Of a DNA stretch of 64,000 nt, positions 52,523-61,163 are shown piece by piece. The DNA comes from Candidatus Gracilibacteria bacterium. GTDB lineage: Bacteria > Patescibacteriota > Gracilibacteria > UBA1369 > UBA12473. Each line of letters begins with the position of its first letter. Positions within the stretch are counted from its first letter, which is position 1. A model generated the notes under the pieces. It saw nothing but the letters and a program-made list of their open reading frames with translations, made no database searches and was not told the origin of the DNA. The DNA lies in the NCBI GenBank assembly GCA_041658685.1, contig JBAZZS010000001.1:186001-250000 (forward strand), read 5' to 3'. A program made the position numbers and the translations under genes.

Positions 52523-53323
52523 ATGTTTATTCATTCCTTTTTATCCAAATTTGGACTCACGACCAATGAGTCGAAAATTTATCTTTTTTTACTCGAATAT
52601 GGCGCTTCCATTGCGAGCTTGATCGGCAAGCGGCTCAATATCAAACGCGTCACCGTGTACCCGGCCCTGGAGGCCTTGCTCAAACAAGACCTGATTGCCA
52701 CATTCCAAAAAGACAAAGTGACTTATTTTGAAGCGCTTCCGCCCGAGGAATTCGTTCAGCGATGCAAAGAAAAAATCGCGCGCGAGACAGAGTTAAAACA
52801 AGAAGCCGAGTCCGTGGTTCCGACTTTAAAGGCGTTGGCGAACAAACGACGCAAACCCATCTGGGAGGTGAAAGGAAAAATCAAATATTATCAAGGCCTC
52901 GACGCGGTCAAACAATTGATTTACGAAACGCTCGAAGAGGGGCCGAAAGAGCAATTGTGTTTTGGACTCAACGATTATCACACGCATCATTTATGGGATG
53001 AGTGGAAAGCGTATACCAAAAAGCGCGCCTCGGTGAGAATGTCGGTTCGCAGCCTTCAGCCCGACAGCACGGCGGCCAAGGCGTATAAAAATCGAGACAA
53101 AAATGAATTGCGTGAAACGCGGTTGGTTCCTCATCAAAAATTTCCGGCACGATGTGAGCTCAACATCATCGGCGATATGATCGCACTTTTCACCTCGCAC
53201 GGGGAACAACCCACAGGCGCCAAAATTTACAACAAAGACATGGCTCAAGTTTTGCGCAGCCTTTTTGAACTCGCGTGGGAACGGGCCGGGGAGTATGAGA
53301 GGAAAAAATCATCTCAGTGTTAG
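52523..53323 (+). CDS. TrmB-family transcriptional regulator
   Basis: 266 aa. The N-terminal winged helix (FLSKFGLTTNESKIYLFLLE, then GKRLNIKRVTVYPALEALLK) matches TrmB/BlaI-type DNA-binding domains. A charged coiled linker (about 80-110) and an effector-like C-terminal domain (YYQGLDAVKQLIYETLEEGP..) resemble the phospholipase-D-like sensor half of TrmB proteins. The ligand is unknown; archaeal members sense sugars. Its 3' end overlaps the convergent ABC-F gene by 15 bp. Confidence 0.82.
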   Translation: MFIHSFLSKFGLTTNESKIYLFLLEYGASIASLIGKRLNIKRVTVYPALEALLKQDLIATFQKDKVTYFEALPPEEFVQRCKEKIARETELKQEAESVVPTLKALANKRRKPIWEVKGKIKYYQGLDAVKQLIYETLEEGPKEQLCFGLNDYHTHHLWDEWKAYTKKRASVRMSVRSLQPDSTAAKAYKNRDKNELRETRLVPHQKFPARCELNIIGDMIALFTSHGEQPTGAKIYNKDMAQVLRSLFELAWERAGEYERKKSSQC

Positions 53324-54733
53324 CGTCTTTGTGATCCCCAGCTTTTGCACAAAGTGGACATCGTGAGAAATAACGCACATCGCGATTTCTTGTTCGAGCA
53401 AAAAGCGTTCAAGGTCTTCACGTAAGAAAAGGTCGAGGTGGTTGGTGGGCTCGTCGAGAAGAAGAAGATCCGGTTTATTGGTGAGCAAAATCGAAAATTC
53501 GAGACGACGTCGTTGGCCGTAGCTTAAGTTTTTGATAAGGCTGTCCATGAACTCGGCCGGGAAAAGATAGCCGGCAAGAACGCCTCGTCCCGCGGTGTAT
53601 TCAATATCGGTATTGGCTCCAAATTCTTCGATCACGGTTTTGTCCGGATTGAGGCGTGAAAATTGGCCGAGATAGCCGATTTTAAGATTGGAACGGGGGG
53701 TAAGTTGTCCGACGAAATCCGTATCCACGCCGGCAAGAATATTGAGAAGCGTGCTTTTTCCCGAGCCATTGGGCCCTTCAATCAACACACGATCGCCTTG
53801 TTCAATTTTGAGTTGAATATTTTTTAAAATCACGCGATCCTCGTACGCTTTATGTTCAATGGAAAACCCGAGCACCGCACCTTTTTGTCCTTGGGCCAGA
53901 GGCTTCATTCTCACTCGCGGATCCGGCACCGGCGCAGGAGGCGCTTTTTTCTCCATGCGCTCGAGCGCTTTCTTTTTTTGCGCCACCGTAGCCGTGAATT
54001 TATATTTGGGATGATTGGCGTTTTCCGCGAGCCAGGCTTCAAGTTCATTCACTTCACGTTGGCTGAATTCATGCAGTTGAAGGCGTTTTTGATAACGCTC
54101 GTACCGTTCCACAAGAAAATCATCATAGCTGCAGCCATACGTTTCAATGTTGTGCTCCGCGGAAATTTCCCAAATTTGATTGGCCACGCTATTGATAAAA
54201 CTGCGGTCATGCGAAACAAACGCCACCGTTCCGCGAAAATCACGCACAAACCCTTTGAGCCAATCGATGCTGGCAACGTCGAGATGGTTGGTGGGTTCAT
54301 CGAGAAGCAAAATCGTCGGTTCAGCCAATAGCAATTCCGCCAACGCCACGCGTACCCGTTGCCCTCCACTGAGATTTTTGAGTGGCAATAAAAGGGTGTC
54401 TTGCGGAAGCCCCACTTCTTCCAACGCAATATCGATTTGATAGAGCATCCATTCTTCTTCCAATTTGCTTTCCAAATGCGTGCCCACCAGTTGTTCTTCA
54501 TCCGGAAAAACGATGTCCTGGACAAGATAGCCGATGACTTCCTGAGAGCATTTTACGGATCCGCGACTGGGTTCGAGTTCTCCTTTGAGCAGTTTGAGAA
54601 GCGTGGATTTCCCGCATCCGTTGCGCCCCACAATGGCCACACGTTTTTTGCTGGCGCTATCGAGAGACACATCCACCCCTTCAAAAAGTTGGCCGGACGT
54701 GGTTTCAAAAGCGAGGTCTTTGGCGATGAGCAT
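53309..54733 (-). CDS. ABC-F family ATPase
   Basis: 474 aa, soluble, two ABC domains without membrane segments. Walker A GRNGCGKST and GPNGSGKST; signatures LSGGQRVRVALAEL and LSYGQRRRLEFSIL; Walker B LLLDEPTNHLD twice. The linker (about 205-275) is a charged helical pair as in ribosome-binding ABC-F translation factors. It is shorter than EttA/Uup and has no C-terminal extension. Probable role: E-site ribosome factor or antibiotic-protection protein; the subgroup cannot be fixed by eye. Confidence 0.9.
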   Translation of the reverse strand: MLIAKDLAFETTSGQLFEGVDVSLDSASKKRVAIVGRNGCGKSTLLKLLKGELEPSRGSVKCSQEVIGYLVQDIVFPDEEQLVGTHLESKLEEEWMLYQIDIALEEVGLPQDTLLLPLKNLSGGQRVRVALAELLLAEPTILLLDEPTNHLDVASIDWLKGFVRDFRGTVAFVSHDRSFINSVANQIWEISAEHNIETYGCSYDDFLVERYERYQKRLQLHEFSQREVNELEAWLAENANHPKYKFTATVAQKKKALERMEKKAPPAPVPDPRVRMKPLAQGQKGAVLGFSIEHKAYEDRVILKNIQLKIEQGDRVLIEGPNGSGKSTLLNILAGVDTDFVGQLTPRSNLKIGYLGQFSRLNPDKTVIEEFGANTDIEYTAGRGVLAGYLFPAEFMDSLIKNLSYGQRRRLEFSILLTNKPDLLLLDEPTNHLDLFLREDLERFLLEQEIAMCVISHDVHFVQKLGITKTLTLR

Positions 54734-54822
54734 ATTTTAGGTTAAAGTCCGCGACAATATAAAGTAAGATGAGGTTATGCTCAAGGTCTCAATCAGCCCA
54801 TCGAGGTTGATTAGCTTCACGG

Positions 54823-55569
54823 TCACGGAATGGGGTGGGGCCGCACGATAGGAGGCAGCCCATCATTCATGGCTTTCAACAACCCGGTATCTGTAAGAAA
54901 ATAGGTGCTAATTTGCTCCTCAAACAACAATGAAAAAGGTTGGACCGGACGAATCTTGGCCGCATCTTCCGGAAGGCCCATGGCACAGAGTGCACGTTGA
55001 TGGCGCGCGGCGGAATCATCGAAAAGAAGATCCACTTCATAGATTTGAGCGATTTTAGTAAGAAAATGCTGAAGATCTTGACGTATTTCTTTCTCTTGAG
55101 GCGTATTGTTGGGTAAAGTCTGCCATCTTTTATCAACGAAAAAACTTACAATAGAAGTAGAAGGATGATGAGAAAGTTGAGTGATGTAATCAGCGCGATT
55201 TATGATTTCAACTCCGGTTGGGATTTGAAGCCCGGAGGAAGCAATTATCCCCTTAACAATCTCTGGATCTGGAATCCCGGTCCAAACCGAGAATTTCCCT
55301 GCATACAGATCTAAAAGATTAATGAGTTCCTGTGAAAGAGGGCGAGCAAGCCGTTCTGTCACGGAAGGGATATCTAGGCTTGAGGGGAAATTATTGTTGA
55401 CCAAAACACCCTCAAGGTCGAGAGCGATGTGAAGTCGTCGCAAAGTAGTGGCTCGTGTTTCGATCAAAAATCTTAAAAGCCTAGAGGTACGAGTATGCAT
55501 CTCCGTTTCATAATGGCGCTGTGCCTGTTCTCGGAATGGGGCAAGGTCGAGGGCCATACGTTTAAACAT
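54823..55569 (-). CDS. HAD-like protein with a DxE variant motif
   Basis: 248 aa. Motif I reads ALDLEGVLV, with Glu in place of the usual second Asp. The possible motif II is SVWTGIPDP, the Lys is in FFVDKRWQ and motif IV is LLFDDSAARH. HAD phosphatases normally use the second Asp as acid/base, so activity may be altered or absent. Helical N-terminal 45 residues and a Pro-rich C-terminus. It stands alone between the ABC-F gene and tRNA-Ile2. No family assigned beyond the fold. Confidence 0.6.
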   Translation of the reverse strand: MFKRMALDLAPFREQAQRHYETEMHTRTSRLLRFLIETRATTLRRLHIALDLEGVLVNNNFPSSLDIPSVTERLARPLSQELINLLDLYAGKFSVWTGIPDPEIVKGIIASSGLQIPTGVEIINRADYITQLSHHPSTSIVSFFVDKRWQTLPNNTPQEKEIRQDLQHFLTKIAQIYEVDLLFDDSAARHQRALCAMGLPEDAAKIRPVQPFSLLFEEQISTYFLTDTGLLKAMNDGLPPIVRPHPIP

Positions 55570-55643
55570 GGATAAGAGCTTATCTTAGCCAAAAAAGAGG
55601 GGAATGCAAGAGAGAAAATGCGGGATGCGGAAGGGGAAAAGAG

Positions 55644-55666
55644 AAAAAAATGCTTTGCATTTTTTT
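55644..55666 (-). terminator. Terminator after tRNA-Ile2
   Basis: AAAAAAATGC, a 3-nt loop and GCATTTTTT, directly after the CCA end on the - strand. Confidence 0.7.
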
Positions 55667-55667
55667 G

Positions 55668-55743
55668 TGGTGGGCCCGCCTGGACTTGAACCAGGGACCA
55701 AGCGGTTATGAGCCGCCTGCTCTAACCACTGAGCTACGGGCCC
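55668..55743 (-). tRNA. tRNA-Ile2 (CAT, lysidine type), CCA encoded
   Basis: Acceptor GGGCCCG/CGGGCCC, D-arm GCTCAGTGGTTAGAGC, anticodon loop CTCATAA, T-arm CCTGG/CCAGG. The body matches E. coli tRNA-Ile2 closely (AGCAGGCG.CTCATAA.CGCTTGGT), so the CAT anticodon should be modified to lysidine; elongator Met is the alternative. Discriminator A and CCA. Confidence 0.85.
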
Positions 55744-55812
55744 AAAGTGAGAAGTCAACTTTTCAACGTTCAAATTGTACTCGATCCGCCCTAAAAATAA
55801 AATTTAAAAAAC

Positions 55813-55843
55813 AAAAAACCACCAAGCATCTCTCAGTGGTTTT
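55813..55843 (-). terminator. Terminator of rpsT
   Basis: AAAACCAC/GTGGTTTT with a 13-nt loop and a T-run on the - strand, 24 bp after the stop. Confidence 0.75.
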
Positions 55844-55866
55844 AATTTCGACCTAAACACTTTAAA

Positions 55867-56175
55867 TTACGTTGCCTTAGCTTCGGTTTCGACTTTCGCG
55901 GCCGGTTTTTTATTCGCACCCAACGCCGCCAATTTGGCTAAGCGAGATTTTTTGCGGGCCGCGGTGTTTTTGTGAAAAATGCGCTTTTTGGCCGCCATAT
56001 CAATGATTTTGTACGCCTTTTGTAAGGCTTTGTTCGCTTCCTCAGGCGTCATTTTTTCAAGGGTTTCCAAAGAGTCTTTCATGGATTCTTTGACCGTGCG
56101 TCGAGTGTCAAAATTGCGGGCGCGGCGTACGATGTTTTGTTTGAGGGCTTTCTTTGCAGATTTGAGAATTGGCAT
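55867..56175 (-). CDS. rpsT: Ribosomal protein bS20
   Basis: 102 aa from ATG 56175 (MPILKSAKKALKQNIVRR); the longer frame adds 11 unrelated residues. An all-helical basic protein of the small subunit. RVTVKESMKD-like central helix, KRIFHKNTAARKKSRLAKL and an Ala/Lys tail (ANKKPAAKVETEAKAT) are typical. Own promoter and terminator. Divergent from the YtxH-like gene. Confidence 0.95.
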   Translation of the reverse strand: MPILKSAKKALKQNIVRRARNFDTRRTVKESMKDSLETLEKMTPEEANKALQKAYKIIDMAAKKRIFHKNTAARKKSRLAKLAALGANKKPAAKVETEAKAT

Positions 56176-56208
56176 AAAATAAAATTCGTCAAGAAATTTA
56201 GCCCCCAA

Positions 56209-56237
56209 ATATTAGGGAAAGCTCTCCTGAAAGTCAA
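56209..56237 (-). promoter_or_regulatory. Promoter of rpsT
   Basis: On the - strand TTGACT (56232-56237), 17-bp spacer, TAATAT (56209-56214), 33 bp before the ATG. Confidence 0.75.
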
Positions 56238-56273
56238 ACGAAAATAAAAATACTCCTTATTTCTCGGAGCTGG

Positions 56274-56282
56274 TGTTATAAT
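56274..56282 (+). promoter_or_regulatory. Extended -10 promoter of the 56315 gene
   Basis: TGTTATAAT (TGn plus TATAAT at 56277-56282), 32 bp before the ATG. Confidence 0.65.
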
Positions 56283-56314
56283 CGAGACGTCCTTATTTTT
56301 AATCCCTCCCTCCC

Positions 56315-56842
56315 ATGTCCAGTAGCGGTAAAATTTCACTCCTTCTCGGAGTTGTCACCGGTGCAGTCACCGGTCTTTTGTTTGCTCCCACTCGCGGAAA
56401 AGCTCTTCGCGAACGCATCGCCAAGGAACGCGAAGAAGGCGGGCTCGGCCATAAAGCCATTGCCGAAGATTTGGCAAAAATGGCGGACGATGTGGCAAAA
56501 ATTGCAAAACAAGCTTCTCAGAGTGAAGAAGCCAAACGCTTTTTCCAAAAAACAAACAAGGCCGTAGGCGAATGGACTCAAGGCGGCGTTGATTTGGAAG
56601 AATGGACCAAGACGGCTCATAAGAAAATCGATCTTTTAAAAGCCACGATTAATAAATACGCGGAAGCGAAAAAAGGATCTCTCGATACTGCAAAAGGGCA
56701 CGCCAAAAAAGCCTTAACCGTGGCCAAAAAAGCGGTAAAAAAAGCAGGGAAAACCGCCCGAAAAGTAAAAACTCAAGTGAATAAGGCGGTGAAAAACCCC
56801 CGAAGAAAAATCGCTCAACAAAAATCGTCTAAAAAGAAATAG
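56315..56842 (+). CDS. YtxH-like protein with a histone-H1-like Lys/Ala tail
   Basis: 175 aa. An N-terminal hydrophobic helix (SLLLGVVTGAVTGLLFAPTRGKALRER, about 8-35) with the GLLFAPxxGxxxR pattern is typical of YtxH/gas-vesicle-like small membrane proteins. The middle is helical and charged. The last 50 residues are Lys/Ala/Val-rich (AKKALTVAKKAVKKAGKTAR), like histone H1 or AlgP-type tails, and could bind nucleic acid or wall polymers. It ends 3 bp before the TyrA-PheA start, so the two are probably co-translated. Confidence 0.72.
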   Translation: MSSSGKISLLLGVVTGAVTGLLFAPTRGKALRERIAKEREEGGLGHKAIAEDLAKMADDVAKIAKQASQSEEAKRFFQKTNKAVGEWTQGGVDLEEWTKTAHKKIDLLKATINKYAEAKKGSLDTAKGHAKKALTVAKKAVKKAGKTARKVKTQVNKAVKNPRRKIAQQKSSKKK

Positions 56843-56845
56843 GCC

Positions 56846-58564
56846 ATGATCATCGGCGTTCTCGGTGGAAATGGGAAAATGGGTCACGCATTCGCGGAAT
56901 TTTTTCGTAAAAACGGAGAAACCGTTCTGATTGCGGATCGAGGAACAACCTTATCGAACCGCGAAGTGGCCAAGAAAGCGGATGTCGTTCTCGTCGCCGT
57001 CCCGATTGATCTTTCCGAGCGCATCATCTTGGACATCGCGCCGTTGGTTCGCAAAAATGCACTTTTTCTGGATGTGACGTCCATCAAAGAAAAACCCGTG
57101 ACAGCGATGCTCAAATCTCATGCCTCAGTCATTGGCATGCACCCCATGTGCAACGAAACCACGTTCGGTCCCGGCCAAATTTTGATTTATTGCCCTGCGC
57201 GCCTCGGGAAGTGGATGCCTTGGTTTAAGCAGACCTTTGAGAAAAAAGGAGGATTTAAACTCGTGAAATTTACGCCTCAACATCACGACGAGCTCATGTC
57301 GTTTGCGCAGGCGCTCATCCACGGAACCGGTTTTGCGCTGGGGAAAACGTTGGCCCAACTCAAGCCCCATCGCGACGAAGTGGTCGGCTTGTCCGGCGCC
57401 GCATCTCGGATTTTATTGAAAATCGTGGCACGTCATTTTGCTCAAGACGCAAGCCTTTACGGCAATATTCAAATCCAAAATCCTCGCAACATCGCAGTGT
57501 TAAAAGCTTTGGAAAACTCAGTTCATGAATTGCGAACCGTTGTTGAAAAACGCGACCTCAAGGGATTTATGAATTATTTCAATGAAGGGAAAAATTATTT
57601 TGGAAATTTTGGTGATCTCGCGCTGGAGGAAACCGATGGCATGATTCAGCGCATGATGGAGGTGAGTTTGCCAAAAATCACTGACACACCACCCAAGAAC
57701 GGGATCGGTTGTCTAGGCCCGGAGTTGACCTTCAGTTCACTCGCCGCAGATCAGTGGCGCGCGAAAAACTCGACCGCAAACGAGAAAAAAGCCAAGGATC
57801 GTCCACTCGTGTATTTCCGTACCATTCCCGAGGTGGTTCAGGCCGTGGCCCAAGGAAAAATCCAAGCCGGCGTGGTTCCGATTGAAAACCGTTTGCACGG
57901 CACCGTGCGCGAAACCATGGACGCCTTGTTTAAGGAAAACGTCACGATTGTCGATGAATTTAAGTGCCCGATTCACCAAACCTTTGCCACGCTCGCGAAT
58001 GTGCCTTTTAAGTCCATTACCGGCGTGATGTCGCATCCGCAAGCCCTTCATCAATGCAGTGAGTATTTGAAGAAAAATTGCCCGAATGCCAAGTGGATCA
58101 CCGCAGACAGCACGGCCGCGGCCTTTGATTATGTGAGAAAATATCGCACTCCAAAAATCGCAGTCATCGGCCCACTTCCTGCTGCCAAAGCGTATGGATT
58201 TAAGATTGTGGCAGAGTCGGTGGAAAATGACTCGAGCAATGAAACCCGTTTTGTGGTGATCACAAAAAATTCTCCTCGAAATCCACTCCTAAAAACCGTT
58301 AAAAACGCGAAAAAAGCCACCAAGACCTCGATTGTCTTTTACTTTTCCGAAAATAAACCCGGCAGTCTGTTCCGCGTCTTCGAAATTTTCGCCGAATTGG
58401 GAATCAACCTGAGTCGCATCGAGTCCCGCCCTGCGCCCAAAAAAGTAGGCGAGTACCTTCTCTATCTCGATTTCGACGAAAACGGCCATTCCCCCCGCGG
58501 CAAACAAGCCCTCACTCGCGTCAAAAAAGAGGTGAGTGGGATCAAGGTGCTGGGGGTGTATTAG
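56846..58564 (+). CDS. Prephenate dehydrogenase - prephenate dehydratase fusion (TyrA-PheA)
   Basis: 572 aa. Residues 1-270: Rossmann motif GVLGGNGKMGHAFAEFF, VAVPIDLSERII and the prephenate-site GMHPMCNE of TyrA. Residues about 285-475: dehydratase with GVVPIENRLHGTVRETMD and the catalytic NETRFVVI. Residues about 490-572: ACT domain with SRIESRP (Phe-binding). It thus makes both hydroxyphenylpyruvate and phenylpyruvate from prephenate, for Tyr and Phe. No chorismate mutase domain fits between them. A TyrA-mutase-PheA fusion is known in Archaeoglobus; this two-part form is less usual. The TyrA half is divergent. Confidence 0.88.
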   Translation: MIIGVLGGNGKMGHAFAEFFRKNGETVLIADRGTTLSNREVAKKADVVLVAVPIDLSERIILDIAPLVRKNALFLDVTSIKEKPVTAMLKSHASVIGMHPMCNETTFGPGQILIYCPARLGKWMPWFKQTFEKKGGFKLVKFTPQHHDELMSFAQALIHGTGFALGKTLAQLKPHRDEVVGLSGAASRILLKIVARHFAQDASLYGNIQIQNPRNIAVLKALENSVHELRTVVEKRDLKGFMNYFNEGKNYFGNFGDLALEETDGMIQRMMEVSLPKITDTPPKNGIGCLGPELTFSSLAADQWRAKNSTANEKKAKDRPLVYFRTIPEVVQAVAQGKIQAGVVPIENRLHGTVRETMDALFKENVTIVDEFKCPIHQTFATLANVPFKSITGVMSHPQALHQCSEYLKKNCPNAKWITADSTAAAFDYVRKYRTPKIAVIGPLPAAKAYGFKIVAESVENDSSNETRFVVITKNSPRNPLLKTVKNAKKATKTSIVFYFSENKPGSLFRVFEIFAELGINLSRIESRPAPKKVGEYLLYLDFDENGHSPRGKQALTRVKKEVSGIKVLGVY

Positions 58565-58574
58565 CCATATTTTA

Positions 58575-58601
58575 TTGACAGAATTATAAAATTAGTATAA
58601 A
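58575..58601 (+). promoter_or_regulatory. Promoter of the 58634 gene
   Basis: Perfect TTGACA (58575-58580), 15-bp spacer and TATAAA (58596-58601); TAAATT at 17 bp is an alternative -10. Confidence 0.6.
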
Positions 58602-58633
58602 TTACACCTCCTTGATAAAACAGGTTAATTTTA

Positions 58634-59659
58634 ATGGTTGTATTTATGGGAAATCCAGACACGCACAATCCAGGATCCCAAGATAAAAGATGGGTCGGCC
58701 CCGTGGTCGGGTTAGCCGCGTTGGCATTGGCTGTCGGAGTGGTAGCGAAGAGTTGTGACTCCTCTGATTTCAGCGGGGCCGGGATTACGAGTGCAGAAGA
58801 AGGATTAAGCGAGCCTCAAGCAGAAACCCGCGCGCGTGCGCGAGGATTTTTTCGTCAACTTTTAGGCCCCGAAGAAGACACGGGGGCAGAAGAAGAACCT
58901 CCTACAGAAAATGCGGTACATCTTGTGGATGAAGAAGGGCATCCTAAAAATGTTCATATGGCATTGCAAGATTGTATCCAAAGAGAAGAAGATGTCGCTT
59001 TGGTTTATAATACGGATCCGAGGGGGGAAGAATTTTTTTCTTTAAGAAATAAAACTCCGTCAATTTTGATCACGCCTCCTAACTCAGTTAAAGCCTGGTG
59101 GATGCCTTTAGAGGAAGATGGAGATGACGTATGGACCGTTTCAATGGGAGACGACCTTACCATGGAATACGAAGTCCCTTCTTCATGGAAAATTGCCAAC
59201 TATAAGTCCCTTGGCAAAACAGAAAGAGGGAATGCGGAGTCCGCTTTAAGTACGATATGCGAAGATGTAAGGAGCCTTTCTAACCACGAACCTCCACGGG
59301 AAGAATTATGTAAAAATAAAACAGATACAGAATGTACTGCCTATATCAACGCGCTTGAGCATAGAGGATCGATAGGGATTGCGATGCAAGAAGCCGCAAT
59401 AAGTTTTCAGGAATCCTTAGATCAACAGGGGATTGAATCCGATTTTAAAAACCCTTTAACTTTAGTAGTTCCTATAGGGGGAAATTCAGATGTTGAAGTT
59501 CGTCCGATATGGGCTTTTTCCAGCTCATCTGATACCCCTTATTTAATAGAAGAGATGCACTTGGCGGGTTTTACTATAGACGGTAACAGTTCTCTGCGAG
59601 GGGACAATTTAGATGCAATCGCTATACGTTTAAAAAAAATAATAGCTGATAAGGAATAA
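58634..59659 (+). CDS. Membrane-anchored protein of unknown function (341 aa)
   Basis: One N-terminal hydrophobic helix (VGPVVGLAALALAVGVVAKSC, split at residue 40; about 21-41) followed by Cys could be a signal anchor or a poor lipobox. The start may be ATG 58634 or 58646. An acidic linker rich in Glu/Thr/Pro follows, then an alpha/beta domain (about 90-341) with four cysteines (ICEDVRS.., EELCKNKTDTEC). No catalytic motif recognised. It is convergent with purD, whose stop is adjacent (no gap). Confidence 0.65.
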   Translation: MVVFMGNPDTHNPGSQDKRWVGPVVGLAALALAVGVVAKSCDSSDFSGAGITSAEEGLSEPQAETRARARGFFRQLLGPEEDTGAEEEPPTENAVHLVDEEGHPKNVHMALQDCIQREEDVALVYNTDPRGEEFFSLRNKTPSILITPPNSVKAWWMPLEEDGDDVWTVSMGDDLTMEYEVPSSWKIANYKSLGKTERGNAESALSTICEDVRSLSNHEPPREELCKNKTDTECTAYINALEHRGSIGIAMQEAAISFQESLDQQGIESDFKNPLTLVVPIGGNSDVEVRPIWAFSSSSDTPYLIEEMHLAGFTIDGNSSLRGDNLDAIAIRLKKIIADKE

Positions 59660-60979
59660 TTACCCTCTCAATTTTTTCATCCTCTCCACCCTCTTCGCAA
59701 TCAACTCAGGAGTGCCGATGTCGGTGCGATGAAAGAGCGGCCCTTGGATTTGAGGAAGGGCTTTTTCAACGTGTTGTTCGGCCTCGGAGAGGGAGTCGCC
59801 GATTCCGGTGAGCGCGATCGCGCGCGAGCCGCCGAGATATAATCCATCCTCGCGTTGGTCCACAGACGCATAATGCAGATGCACGGTTTTTGGGATGTCG
59901 CCAATCGTGATTTTAACGCCTTTCACCGGTTTGTCCGGGTAGCCTTCGGGCACGAGATATTTGCACACCGACGCTTTTTTCTCGAATGAAAGGGACATGC
60001 CGCGCAATTCATTGCTCGCAATCGCCATCGAAATATCGAGAAAATTGGTTTGAAGTAAAGACAGAGCATTCATGGCTTCCGGATCCCCAAAACGCACATT
60101 GTACTCGATGAGCCCAACGCCTTTTTTGGTGGCAATAAATCCGCCATACAAAACGCCTTGGAATCGCGTGCCGGTTTCTGTCACCAATGCTTTGGCCACG
60201 GCCTCGGTGATCGCATGCGCCTCGTCGAGATCGCGTTGAGTGAGAAAGGGGAGCAGGTGATTGGAATCGCTGTACGAACCCATCCCGCCCGTGTTCGGGC
60301 CCGTGTCCCCGTTGTACGCACGCTTGTGATCTTGCACCGGAATCATGTCGAGCACGGTTTCTCCATCCGTAAAACTCATCAAACTGAATTCTTCTCCCAC
60401 GAATTTTTCTTCCACCACCACGCGGCCATCCGCCTTGATACACGCCTCCGCGTACGCCACGCCTTCTCCTACGCTCATCAAATGTTCGCCCGAAACTTTC
60501 ACGCCTTTTCCGCCTTGGAGCCCATCGGCTTTGACCACAAATTCGCCGGAAAGCATGTCTCCCAGGTAGGACGCAAGCCCATCCGGGGTGTGAAAAACTT
60601 TGAATTTAGGATTTCCGGGGATTTTATATTTTTGTAAAAGATCGCGCGCAAAGGCTTTTGAAGATTCGAGAAGCGCTACGTTTTGTTTGGGCCCGATGGT
60701 TGGAATCCCAACTTCAGCCAAGGCATCCGCCACTCCAACCGCCAACGGCGCTTCAGGCCCGGGGAAAACCGCATCTGGTCGTATTTTTTTTGCGAATTCA
60801 ACCACAGAGGGAACATCTGTGACTTTCCCCAATTCATATTTGGAAGAGAGGGCCACGAGCCCCGGATTTTTCGCCCCTCCAAATGTAAAAATTTCCACGT
60901 TTTTATTACTCGTTCTTACCAACGTTTCCGCAATCACATGTTCCCGCGCACCATTGCCGAGGATGAGGATTTTTTTCAT
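59660..60979 (-). CDS. purD: Phosphoribosylamine-glycine ligase
   Basis: Second step of purine synthesis: joins phosphoribosylamine and glycine with ATP. 439 aa. The N-terminal domain is KILILGNGAREHVIAETL. ATP-grasp motifs are FVVKADGLQGGKGV, HKRAYNGDTGPNTGGMGSY and IEYNVRFGDPEAMN. It lies downstream of purF on the - strand, separated by the structured element at 61026, so the two are likely one transcript. Confidence 0.96.
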   Translation of the reverse strand: MKKILILGNGAREHVIAETLVRTSNKNVEIFTFGGAKNPGLVALSSKYELGKVTDVPSVVEFAKKIRPDAVFPGPEAPLAVGVADALAEVGIPTIGPKQNVALLESSKAFARDLLQKYKIPGNPKFKVFHTPDGLASYLGDMLSGEFVVKADGLQGGKGVKVSGEHLMSVGEGVAYAEACIKADGRVVVEEKFVGEEFSLMSFTDGETVLDMIPVQDHKRAYNGDTGPNTGGMGSYSDSNHLLPFLTQRDLDEAHAITEAVAKALVTETGTRFQGVLYGGFIATKKGVGLIEYNVRFGDPEAMNALSLLQTNFLDISMAIASNELRGMSLSFEKKASVCKYLVPEGYPDKPVKGVKITIGDIPKTVHLHYASVDQREDGLYLGGSRAIALTGIGDSLSEAEQHVEKALPQIQGPLFHRTDIGTPELIAKRVERMKKLRG

Positions 60980-61025
60980 AGAGGATTAAAATAATATTTA
61001 AGAGAAGCGTGGGGAGGAGATTTTT

Positions 61026-61133
61026 TTGGCCAATTCCGCAGCGACAATCGGCTTGGCTTCCCGCAACGCGGGAACGATTGGCGCGAGGCATAGCGGACGG
61101 TCGCCGCAGGAGCGACCGGACCGCGGTGGCCAA
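61026..61133 (+). repeat. Structured ~110-bp element, copy 2 (between purF and purD)
   Basis: Outer arms TTGGCCA/TGGCCAA; helix 2 CAATCG (61045-61050) with CGATTG (61075-61080); inner stem TTCCCGC, AAC, GCGGGAA (61058-61074); helix 3 CGGTCGC (61098-61104), loop CGCAGGA, GCGACCG (61112-61118). Linkers are identical or nearly so to copy 1 (22818). Three of the four stems differ in sequence but remain fully paired. Confidence 0.8.
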
Positions 61134-61163
61134 GAAAATTTCTGACCCGCGCTTCGAAAAGAT

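Noticed and set aside
60906..61133. 75-codon - strand frame across element copy 2
   Set aside because: It is translated from the structured repeat and the purD 5' end; the same MPRANRS text appears in copy 1 only because the DNA is repeated.
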